NCBI RefSeq assembly: GCF_018991925.1
Contig: NW_024748870.1
Span: 5,868,193 to 5,932,192 of the forward strand
Length of the DNA: 64,000 nucleotides
From: Homarus americanus
Taxonomy: Eukaryota; Arthropoda; Malacostraca; Decapoda; Nephropidae
Reading direction: 5' to 3'
How positions within the stretch are numbered: position 1 is the stretch's first letter; each line of letters starts with the position of its first letter. Positions 41,945 to 50,644 of this stretch are shown here, piece by piece. Both the position numbers and the translations under genes were made by a program. The notes under the pieces were generated by a model that saw only the letters and a list, made by a program, of their open reading frames with translations, was not told the origin of the DNA and searched no databases.

Positions 41945-44900
41945 GTACACTTGTCTCGTGAGGGGGCAAAGACGTTGTCTGCATCCCCGGAGCGTGAAAT
42001 TGTCACTCCGAAGGGGGGGGGAGGGGGTTCGCCAGTAGAGAGAGGTCGGGGAAAGTGGGAGTCAAAAAACAAGCTGGTCCTGGGAAGTAAAATTAGTTGC
42101 TCAGGACAAGGGGTAAAACAGGACCAGGGAAGGGTAGGTTTAAATGTATATTATACAAACAGTAGGGGCGTTAGAAATAAGACTTCCTGAGAGCGGTTGT
42201 ATGTACCGAGAATGTAGACGTCATAGCAATCACCGAAACTTGGATGAATCTGGCGAGCAAAATTTTTTTAACAGACTACCACATGGAAGGGTACAACCTT
42301 TTTCACAAGGACAGGGAAGGTAGGAAGGGGGGAGGGGTCGCACTCTTCGTCAAGGATACATTAAAATGTTGTACTAATAATTCAATAAAGGGTGAAATAG
42401 GAACCGAGTCTGTGTGGGTAGAAATCATGGAAGGAAGAGAAAAACTAATTATGGGAGTGATTTACAGGCCCCCAAGTCTTGGCAAAGAAGCAGCTCAGCC
42501 CATATGGCAGGAAATGAGTAGGGCAGCAAAATATAACAACATATGCATTATGGGGGATTTCAACTTCAGAAATATTGACTGGGACAACATTGTAGGTGAC
42601 TATGAATCTGAAGACTTCCTAGATGCAGTACAGGACAATTTTTTGAAGAAAATATTATCAGAGATATCACAGTAGGGGAAGAACTAGGTAACAGTGATCA
42701 CAGAGAAATCAGGTTCACCCTAAATTGGGAAACGAAAAACAATGACAATATGGTCAGAGTCCCAAACTTTCGGTTGGCGGATTATCAGGGGTTAAGAAGG
42801 TACCTAGGTGAGGTCACCTGGGAACAGTCACGTCAGTCCCCAGTAGGAAGGGGTGAGGTCATAGATGACACAACAATTGATCATGACTATAATATATCCA
42901 CTAGTATACTACATAAAGCACAAGAACAAAATATACCATACAGAAAAATTAGGTCAAATAAGAATGAGCCAAGGTGGATGGCCAGAAAACTTAAACATGA
43001 CATAGGAATAAAGAAAGGAATATATAAGAAATTAAAGGGAGGGGAGGAACAGCTCAGAAAAAGGTATAATGAACTATCTAGGAATGTTAAGAAAAATGTA
43101 AGGAAAGCAAAGAGAGACTATGAAATCAAAATAGCAAGAGAATCCAAGGCGAATCCCAAGGGATTTTTCCAGGTATATAGGACAAAGGTCAAGGACAAAG
43201 TTGGGCCTTTAAAGTCAGGGAGGGGAGAAGTGATAAATGGCAGTGTAGAAATAAGCAAAGCATTGAACAGCTACTTCTTATCAGTTTTCACAGAAGAAAT
43301 TTGAGATGAAATTCCAGAGGTGGAACTGATATTTAAGGGAAAGGAAGAAGAGAAATTAAAGAATATCACTATCAGAAAAGAGGATGTTCTTAAGAAGATA
43401 AATAAACTAAAGAAAACAAAATCCCCAGGGCCAGATGAAATTTTCCCTCGAGTCTTGAAAGAGTGTAGTGAACAGATTAGCGGACCCCTCGTAAACTTAT
43501 TTACAAAATCATTAGACACTGGAGTTGTGCCAGACTTGTGGAAACAGGCAAATGTAGAACCCATATTCAAAAAGGGAGACAGAGCATCAGCGTCAAATTA
43601 CCGGCCGATCAGTTTGACGTCAGTAGTGGGAAATTTTTTGAATCAATTATAGCAGATAGCATCCGATCGCATCTAGAGAAAAGCAAATTAATCTACGACT
43701 CTCAACATGGGTTTTCAAAGGGAAAATCTTGTCTAAAAAATCTGCTAACGTTTTTTAGGAAAGTCTTCGAGGTAGTAGATAATGACGAAAATTACGATGT
43801 TAATTACTTAGACTTTAGCAAAGCATTTGACAGAGTACAGCATCAGAGGCTTCTGAGAAAAATTAAGGCTCATGGTATCGAGGGGAAAGTTTTAAATTGG
43901 ATAAAATCATGGCTCACCGATAGAACGCAGAGGGTCAGCATAGATGGTGTTAAATCTGAGTGGGGCCGTGTAACCAGTGAGGTTCCCCAGGGGTCAGTAC
44001 TAGGCCCACTCTTGTTCATAATCTACATACACGATCTAGATACTGGGATCAGCAGTGACATAAGCAAGTTTGCGGATGACACCAAAATAGGGCGGCAAAT
44101 TAATTCAGGGCAGGATACAAATGCATTACAGGAGGATCTAAATAAACTGCAGGGGTGGTCTGGAAAATGGCAAATGAAATTCAACATCAGCAAGTGCAGC
44201 GTACTAAATATTGGAAGAACAAATACTTATAATGTATACAGCCTTAACAACATCAACCTAGAGAAGTCGACTTGTGAAAGAGACCTAGGGGTACTTGTAA
44301 GCCCGGACCTACGGCCTAGAAAACAGTGCGTTAATGGTCGAAATAAGGCAAACAGAGTATTGGGTTTTATATCTAGAAGTGTAAGTAACAAGAGTGCAGA
44401 GGTCTTATTGCAACTATATCCTGCGCTAGTCAGGCCGCAGCTCGATTATGCGGTTCAGTTCTGGTGCCCCTATTATAGAATGGATATAAATTCACTAAAG
44501 TCGGTGCAGCGACGAATGACAAAAATGATTCCGGGACTTAGAAACCTTCCATATCAGGATTGGTTAAAGAAACTTAACTTGCATTCCCTAGAAAGACGAA
44601 GAGTGCGGGGAGATATGATAGAAGTATTTAAGTGAGTGAAAGGAATCAATAAAAGGGATATAGATAAAGTTCTATTTTATCCGAGCAGGATAGGACTCGG
44701 AGCAACGGATTCAAGTTGGATAAGTTTAGGTTTAGGAGGGAGATAGGAAGAAACTGGCTCACAAATAGGGTGGTGGACGAGTGAAACAAGCTTAGCAACT
44801 TTGTAGTAAGTGTGAGAACTCTGGAAAGTTTCAAAAAGAGGCTAGATAGATTCATGGATGATAGAGAGTGGTAGTAACTCTCGACAGGAGCTGCCATGCA

Positions 44901-44945
44901 CAGGCCAACCGGCCTATTGCAGACTCCTTATTTTCTTATGTTCTT
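41945..44945 (+). mobile_element. CR1-clade LINE, copy B, near full length
   Basis: Longest LINE in the window. The endonuclease domain (APE type) at about 42150-42745 shows VDVIAITETW, MEGYNLFHKDREGRKGGGVA, VIYRPPSL, CIMGDFNFRNIDWDN and a late SDH motif. A basic linker follows (42750-43304), then the reverse transcriptase 43320-44635 with KSPGPDEIFPRVLK, YLDFSKAFDRVQHQRL, PQGSVLGPLLF and SKFADDTK (about 44066). The 3' end is TTTTCTTATGTTCTTAATG at about 44945. Defects: stops or frameshifts near 42187, 42675, 43304 and 43600-43640. The 5' limit is uncertain. Confidence 0.9.
43320..44635 (+). pseudogene. CR1 reverse transcriptase of copy B (one frameshift)
   Basis: A first block, 43320-43652, and a second, 43538-44635, join by one frame change. 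Palm motifs A (LDFSKAFD) and C (FADD) are intact, as is the QFWCPYYRMDI Trp that is TAG in copies A and C. It ends at TGA after DMIEVFK, where the family usually continues for about 80 residues (KG.N.....F); that continuation is readable after the stop. Confidence 0.85.
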
Positions 44946-45266
44946 AATGTGTTGAGAGCCGCCAGGTATGTTCCGTCTCCCGCGCGTTACAAGTTGTGTT
45001 TACCTGGCAGGTGTGAACCACCTCTGGGTTTTGTGTTATTTCCATTTACTTTATGTAATTCATAATTGGTTGATGTTAGCATAAAGAGGATACTTTACGT
45101 GGGTCGTGGCAGGTTAGATGACGACTTCAAGGTGGGGGTCGTTATCGGATTCGGCCTTGCCCTCATTGACGACAAGCTGATTGAATTGTGCCAGGTAAAC
45201 GACCTCTATATGATGGGGTCGTTGTCAGTAACGATGTCTTACTGAACGCTACCTTGTCGACGACGA
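44946..45266 (-). other. 3' flank of the Tsg gene (probable 3' UTR)
   Basis: Between the CR1 copy B tail and the Tsg stop codon. No clear AATAAA on the minus strand within about 300 nt of the stop. CG-containing short repeats (GGGGTCGTT) on the plus strand. Confidence 0.35.
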
Positions 45267-45408
45267 CTACAATGCCGGGTCGTTTTCAGAGATGATGTCC
45301 CTTTGGGCGGCCACTTCGTCGAAGTTATCAGCGGAGTTACCAGCCAGGTACTGATCGGTGAGGACCTCGTCGTATTCGTCCTCATCCACCATGGGGCATT
45401 GGATGCAC
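45267..45408 (-). CDS. tsg: Tsg exon 4 (last)
   Basis: Acceptor CCCATAG; 142 nt, phase 2 to stop TAG. Encodes CIQCPMVDEDEYDEVLTDQY and an Asp/Glu-rich tail. The split Arg codon completes the VNESRC..CP signature across the intron. Confidence 0.9.
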
Positions 45409-45848
45409 CTATGGGGATCAAGAAAATCATTAATGGGGTCCGGTGGCATAAGGAGCGTTAATCGGGGGTCCTGTGGTACATGGGGACATGCTAATGGTGA
45501 GTTCTTGAACATGGGGTCACCGGATGCATCTGTAGACATGGGAAGGGGGCATAAATAATGGGATTCTGGGGCATGAAGGTACGTGATGCACCTGTTGGTG
45601 TAGGGGAGGCATAAAATGGGGTTCTTGGACATGGAAGTGAGATTATTTGGAATTCTTATGCAATGAACACCACCATGGAGGGCATAATATGATATAAATA
45701 GGGTCTGTGTCACGGGGAAGGCAAAAATGGGTATTACTAGGTGACGAGAAAAGTGTGAAGTATTCTTGGTTGATAGAAACACTTGTGAGTTGTTTCTACA
45801 TGTCTGGATAAGTGTTCCAGGCTGTTACTAGCATGTGTGGAGGAATTC

Positions 45849-45893
<45 letters not shown>

Positions 45894-46305
45894 ACTAACC
45901 TGCTTTCGTTGACACCGTAGTTGATACAAGGGCTGCCTACACACTCGCAGCACCCGTCAAAGAACCAGCGATAAGCGGTGGCGCCCGTGGTAGTGCAGGT
46001 GGCCTTACATTTGCTTCCAGACATACACTGCGACATGTACATCACCGTGCAGTTGACCGTCACCATAAAAAATAAACATTTTGAGATAAATTTCATGAGA
46101 CTCTGGGAGGCTGGATCTTGTGTTGGAAGGCAAGTCGCATAATTGCTGAATGTCAAAAAATTACAATTACCTTTTCATAAGTGATAATATAACATCAATA
46201 ATACAAACGTCAGGACCGTTTCTCCAAACACCTTTTTCTGTCCCCTGGTGAGACACTTATTGTGGTCTTGTAGGCAAATCGCACCATTTCCCCCAATCCA
46301 ACAAC

Positions 46306-46353
<48 letters not shown>

Positions 46354-47020
46354 AAGCATCTACTCACCCAACTTGTACTTGTTCTTATCCAGGGTTGTGG
46401 TGTCTATATCGGAGAGGGCCAAGTCGATAGGGAAGGTCATGGCGGTCCAGCGTAGGAGAGGGTCCTTGTCTCCTGTGAGGGCCTGGAACAGCTGCTGGAA
46501 GGGCTCAGGTAAGTCACCCACCTGAGAGTCTGTCTTGTCCAACACCTGGCTCCTAGGTTCACACATACCTGGTGAGGAGGAGGAGGTGACAGTCTAATAA
46601 CTTACTTTGGTGATGAGGATGATGATGGTGATGGTGAAGGTGAAGGTGATGATGATGATGGTGATAATGAAGGTGAAGATAGTGATTGTGATGATGATGA
46701 TGATGATGGTGAAGCTGGTGAAGGTGATGGTGATGATGGTGATGATGATGATGAAAGTGATGATAATGATGATGGTGAAGGTGAGTATGATGATTATGAT
46801 GGTGGTGATAATGATGATGATAATGATTATGGTGATAATGATGATGAGGAGGATGAAGGTGACGATGAAAATTATGAGGATGATGATGATGGTGATTATG
46901 ATGATGAAGATGATGAAAGTGATGATGATGAATGTGAAAATGGTGATTGTGATGAAGATGATGATGAAAGTGATGATGAGTATGCTGTTGCTGCTGATGA
47001 TGATGATGATGAAAGTGATG

Positions 47021-47051
<31 letters not shown>

Positions 47052-48047
47052 CGGTGAAGATGGTGATTGTGATGATGATGGCGATGATGATACTAAGGGT
47101 GAGGAAACATGATAGATATACTAATGATAATAATGATGTTTTATAGTGAGCGATAGTGATAATGATATTGATGATGATGAAGGTGATGATGATGATGATG
47201 ACGAAGGTGACGATAATGATGATGGTGATGATGATGATGATGACGAAGGTGACTATAATGATGATGGTGATGATGATGATGATGTTGCTTGATGGTGGTG
47301 ATGATGAAGGTGATGATGATGATGATTATGAAGGTAATAATAATGACAAAATAAAGATGATAATGATGAGTCTGAAACAAACACATACACAGCAAACAAT
47401 TACTGACCAAGTCATCATATCCCAGATGTAAACTTTCTCTTCAAAGTGTTTTTTACGTCTAGCAGTGTACAGTAAGCCTGTCATAGTTATTGTTCCCTAA
47501 CACTCAGTATACAGTACTGACCTAGGCAGTAGCAACACTCAGTATACTGACCTTCGCAGTAGCAACACTCAGTATACTGACCTAGACAGGAACAACACTC
47601 AGTGTAATGACATAGAAATGAACAACAATCAGTATGCTGACCTAGACAGGAACAATACTCAGTATGCTGACCTAGAGAGGAACAACACTCAGTATACTGA
47701 CCTAGACAGGAACAACACACGGTATACTAACCTAAACGGGTACAACACTCAGTATACTGACCAAGACAGGAACAACACTCAGTATACTGACCTAGACAGG
47801 AACAACACTCAGTATACTGACCTAGACAGGAGCAACACTCAGTGTACAGGTAGCCCAGACACTTGGCACAGTCTCTGCAACACGTGCAGTTGTTGGTGGG
47901 GGAGTTGCTAAGGTCACACTTGCACGCCTGAGTCAACATGCACTTGCTGACCATGCTGGCACACACCACCTCGTTGCACGCCCACGTAACCTGCACGCCC
48001 ACGAACGCCACGGCCAAGCTCACCCATACTACCGTGCACCATCGCAT
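45267..48047 (-). CDS. tsg: Twisted gastrulation (Tsg)-like secreted BMP modulator
   Basis: Minus-strand join 48047-47822, 46568-46368, 46116-45900, 45408-45267: 786 nt, 261 residues plus TAG, with phases agreeing at all junctions. Tsg is a secreted Cys-rich protein that binds BMP/Dpp together with chordin/Sog and shapes BMP gradients. A signal peptide of 23 residues (MRWCTVVWVSLAVAFVG) precedes the N-terminal Cys-rich domain: CNEVVCASMVSKCMLTQ, CTCCRDCAKCLGYLYTECC (compare vertebrate CSCCKEC..CLG.LWDECCDC). The middle has GDLPEPFQQLFQALTG and the conserved WTAMTFP. The C-terminal Cys-rich domain is NCTVMYMSQCMSGSKCKATC, AYRWFFDGCCECVGSPC, INYGVNESRC then IQCP, as in insect Tsg. An acidic tail ends it. 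Start of the third exon is the least certain junction. A divergent neighbour is the IR gene. Confidence 0.93.
45852..45890. repeat. (GT)n microsatellite in Tsg intron 3
   Basis: On the coding (minus) strand this is (CA)n, starting 9 nt inside the intron after the donor GTTAGT. Confidence 0.95.
45900..46116 (-). CDS. tsg: Tsg exon 3 (C-terminal Cys-rich domain)
   Basis: Encodes NCTVMYMSQCMSGSKCKATC, TGATAYRWFFDGCCECVG and INYGVNES; donor AGCAG|GTTAGT. The acceptor chosen, CCAACACAAG|AT, is the one that keeps phase with exon 2 (1 to 2). It adds a hydrophobic stretch, SLMKFISKCLFFMV, not seen in homologues, so the true 5' limit could be nearer 46070. Confidence 0.8.
46312..46350. repeat. (TC)n microsatellite in Tsg intron 2
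   Basis: On the coding strand (GA)n, starting about 16 nt after the exon 2 donor GTGAGT. Confidence 0.95.
46368..46568 (-). CDS. tsg: Tsg exon 2
   Basis: Acceptor CTCCTCACCAG, donor AAGTTGG|GTGAGT; 201 nt, phase 1 to 1. Encodes MCEPRSQVLDKTDSQVGDLP and LLRWTAMTFPIDLALSDID. The LPEPFQ.LF.ALT.GD..L.W....FP pattern is the conserved mid-region of Tsg. Confidence 0.92.
46607..47350. repeat. (GAT)n-type trinucleotide repeat tract
   Basis: About 740 bp of GATGATGAT with GGT, GAA and GTG variants, in the large Tsg intron between exons 1 and 2. It produces long Met/Val or Asp/His frames that are not genes. Confidence 0.95.
47500..47830 (-). repeat. 30-bp minisatellite overlapping the Tsg exon 1 donor
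   Basis: About 11 units of 30 bp (CAGTATACTGACCTAGACAG with GAACAACACT). The last unit, 47800-47830, is the 3' end of coding exon 1 plus its donor. On the minus strand each unit reads as the codons for YTECCSCLG followed by GTCAGTATA, so the exon end and 5' splice site are repeated into the intron. Confidence 0.93.
47822..48047 (-). CDS. tsg: Tsg coding exon 1
   Basis: Starts with ATG immediately after acceptor CCTTCACAG, so the upstream exon is untranslated. 226 nt, phase 1 at donor TCTAG|GTCAGT. Contains the signal peptide and N-terminal Cys-rich domain through CLGYLYTECCSCLG. Usual Tsg start position relative to the mature CN.. N-terminus. Confidence 0.92.
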
Positions 48048-48102
48048 CTGTGAAGGAGGGAGGGAGGGCGGGTGTGGTAAATGAGGATTTATGTACAGTA
48101 CA

Positions 48103-48209
48103 GTATGTTAGGAGTTTGACAGAAAGTTGCCTGTGAACTATTATTGAGACGCAACAGTTGCCTCTCAATAATAGTTCACAGGCAACTTTCTGTCAAACTC
48201 CTAACATAC
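48103..48209. repeat. Perfect palindrome, 47-bp arms
   Basis: Left arm 48103-48149 (GTATGTTAGGAGTTTGACAG ... TATTGAGA) is exactly complementary to right arm 48163-48209. The 13-nt centre, CGCAACAGTTGCC, itself pairs GCAAC with GTTGC. In Tsg intron 1, about 55 nt upstream of coding exon 1 in transcription order. Confidence 0.95.
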
Positions 48210-48455
48210 ATATGCTGTATTTAGGCAAAACAAAATATTTCAAGTGTAATAAACTTCTTTCACACTCACCTGGTTGTTTATTGCCTCTCCAATCGCTTTT
48301 CATATTTTATCTTTATGCAGATTATCACTGTATTTCTTGTTAGTCATGTCAAATAACTCTTCATACCCACGCACAACTTCTATCAGCCTTTCGTCCATGA
48401 TGCCAAACACTGAACTAAATACGTCATAAGGAGGCGGCAACTGCAGATGGTCAGG

Positions 48456-48698
48456 TACCGTACGGGGTGAACGGTAATAAAGTCACAGGAAAAAAAGTCA
48501 CAGAAAAAATTCACAGGAAAAAAGTCACATTTAAGGGAATAAAACTAGAAAATATTTTAAAACAGTTATGAACTGACAATACATGACTTTTACATATTGA
48601 CAACACAATTTATATATGATGCACGTAGGTTAGGTTAGGTTAGGTGACTTTTCTCTGACTTTTTTTCCTGTGACTTTTTTACCTGGATTCCCGTACGG
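48456..48698. mobile_element. Short inverted-repeat element (GTCACAGGAAAAAAAGTCAC)
   Basis: Left arm CCGTACGGGGTGAAC ... AAAGTCACAGGAAAAAAAGTC; right arm inverted, GACTTTTTTTCCTGTGAC ... CCCGTACGGG. About 240 bp, non-coding, with (TTAGG)4 inside. MITE-like. Confidence 0.7.
48626..48644. repeat. Interstitial TTAGG repeat
   Basis: Four TTAGG units, the arthropod telomere motif, in an intron. A second array is at 54795-54818. Confidence 0.8.
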
Positions 48699-48902
48699 GT
48701 CCTCGTTCACGCGAGCCGTCTGCAACCCGTCAGGCTGGCGCCAAGCCGCTGTCAAACCGGCCAGGATTTCTTGGCCGCCTGCCGCCGTCAGCATGACCGG
48801 TCGTGTGATCAGTTACATTAAAATGCATTTAAGAAATGGTGACGGCGTCTAGCCGACGGCTTGACGGTCGGAACAGAAACGGGTCGTGTGAATCGGCCCA
48901 CG
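48698..48902. mobile_element. Possible MITE with GTTCACGCGA / ATTCACACGA ends
   Basis: Left GGGTCCTCGTTCACGCGAGC; right, inverted, GGGCCGATTCACACGACCCG. The interior has further dyad words (GACGGCGGCAGGCGG and GCCGACGGC). GC-rich, about 205 bp, abutting the preceding element. Confidence 0.55.
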
Positions 48903-49059
48903 TCCCCTTCAAACCCTCTCCTAAATAGCACCACAAATTAATGTTGACCAATCAATCAGAGTACCGTCCTCATATCTGAAGGTTGGCGACCTGGACCTCC
49001 ACTCTAAACGTTCTTGGGCTGTTTTGACCAATCCTCTAATCTAAAATTGTGGGTCTCTC

Positions 49060-49325
49060 TGGGGACCCAGTTTGTTATTTCATTTATCCATCCTAGTCTC
49101 TGCCTTCCCTTTAACTTTCCTACCCTCAATTTTGCCCATTAATGTATATGTTATTATTACCTCATCCCTAATTATATGACCAAAGTTTCTCATTTCTCTT
49201 TTTCTGTACATTTCAAGTATTTCTCTTGAAGTTTTTGCAAGTCTTAGTACTTCTTTATTTGCTTTCCTGTCAGTGTAGCTTATTCTTTGCATTTGTCTAT
49301 AACACCACATTTTAAGGCCTCCAAC
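49060..49325 (-). mobile_element. LINE C-terminal fragment
   Basis: Minus strand encodes MWCYRQMQRISYTDRKANKE, VLRLAKTSREILEMYRKREM and NFGHIIRD, the well-known MWCYRRM.RISYTD..TN.EVL ... GH..R block after the reverse transcriptase of many animal non-LTR elements. No reverse transcriptase is nearby; the fragment lies in Tsg intron 1. Confidence 0.85.
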
Positions 49326-49349
49326 GTGTCAGAATTGGTTATCGTGACA

Positions 49350-49690
49350 GAGATAAGGTGCGGAAAGGTGAGGGAGGTGTAGGGTGGTGTGGGGGGCGTG
49401 AGGGAGGTCTGAGGCTGATGAGGGTGATGTTGGCGAGATGAGGGCAGTGTGGGGATGGGGAGGAAGCAAGGGAAGGAAGGGAGGTGTGGGGATGTTAAGG
49501 AGGTGAGGGAGGTGTGGAGGACGTGCTTGGGAGGTGTGAATGTGGTGTTGGAGGTGTGAAGGTGGTGTGGGGGTGTGTGAAAGTGGTGTGGGGGGTGTGA
49601 AGGTGGTGAGGCAAGTGTGCGGGTAGTGAGGGAGTGGCGCGGGTAGTGAGGGAGTGGTGGGGGTCGTTGGTGAGACAAGTGGCGGTGTAA
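49350..49690. repeat. GGTGTGG-type minisatellite
   Basis: Irregular repeats of GGAGGTGTGAAGGTGGTGTG in Tsg intron 1. The opposite-strand frames are His/Pro/Thr-rich artefacts. Confidence 0.85.
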
Positions 49691-49902
49691 GAGCCGCTCA
49701 CCACCTCCACTGGCCTCTACCTTCCTGAGGTATGCTTTTATTTTAGCCACATTATCTGCGCGTGTGTCTGGCTGGTTTATCGCCTATGGAGAGCTTCAAG
49801 AGGAGAAGTAAGAGAATAAAAAAGAGGAGGAGGAGGAGGAGGGCACTCAAACACCAGTTCCGGGGAGGGATAACACTACACGGAAAGGTGTGTCCTACTT
49901 AC

Positions 49903-50120
49903 CTTGGGTGGCGTGAGTGAGGAAGGTGTGGGTGCTGGAAAAATCACTAGAGGTTTTGGAGGCTATGACAGTCTTGGGAGGCCACTGAGGAGGCGCTTGG
50001 GTGTGTATGGTGTACCTGGATGGATGTAAACACGGAGGACATCACCTGGCAGAGCGCCACCTGAGGAGAAGCGCTGTATCGTCTGGCTCTCCAGACCACA
50101 GGTGAAGCAAGGTGCTGAAG
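49903..50120 (-). other. tsg: Untranslated first exon of Tsg (inferred)
   Basis: A strong donor CCCAAG|GTAAGT on the minus strand at 49903/49902, and a core promoter just upstream, fit a 5' UTR exon spliced to the acceptor at 48048. The transcript start is estimated at about 50116-50125 (TTCAGCA initiator-like). No transcript evidence is available. Confidence 0.6.
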
Positions 50121-50147
50121 GGCATCATCAGTTCCCGCTTCGCGCCA

Positions 50148-50155
50148 CTATATAA
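50148..50155 (-). promoter_or_regulatory. TATA-like box of Tsg
   Basis: TTATATAG on the minus strand, roughly 30-38 nt before the estimated start. It is followed by a GC-rich stretch. Confidence 0.45.
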
Positions 50156-50345
50156 TTTTTCGTCCATTTGTGTCGCCTCTTGCCAAGACATTAATCATAA
50201 GATTGCGCTGTACACTGTTCTCAAAGAAGATAAATTACTTCCAGAGTAAGAAGCCTAAAGATTATATATGAGGTAACACTGTTAATAAAAGCAAAACAAC
50301 AGTATGGCAGCGGAAGGGGGAGCACTAGGCTAGGACTAACACCAA

Positions 50346-50382
50346 CCAATCACAACACGACTTCCAATGCCCAGTGACGTCA
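50346..50382. promoter_or_regulatory. CCAAT boxes and CRE-like palindrome upstream of Tsg
   Basis: CCAAT at 50346-50350 and 50364-50368, TGACGTCA at 50375-50382, about 230-260 bp upstream of the estimated Tsg start. CRE plus CCAAT is a common promoter pairing; function not shown. Confidence 0.4.
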
Positions 50383-50644
50383 TGAAGCCAGAATGAATGA
50401 GTTGCATTTAAAGTAGAATTGCGATGCAGATTGTCATTTCTTCGCAGTGTAAAAGTAACGTTCACTAAATGAGTAAATGAGAATATTATTCTTTTTATGT
50501 TTATTTCTGACATATTTAGTAAATACGGTATATCAAAAGTTACAAGTTGGAAATTGTTGAAGTTTAGAAAAATTAGAGTAACAACAATTGGTAAAGAGAT
50601 ACATCATTAAGTACTTTGCTTTTATTTTTCTTAACTGATGTATA

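Noticed and set aside
46607..47431. Met/Val-rich and His-rich open frames
   Set aside because: Products of the (GAT)n repeat in a Tsg intron.
47487..47911. Frames with repeated YTECCSCLGQ or YTDLDRNNTQ, resembling a Cys-repeat or Asn-repeat protein
   Set aside because: They are the 30-bp minisatellite; the Cys-rich reading comes from copies of the Tsg exon 1 end, and the real protein leaves this frame at the donor.
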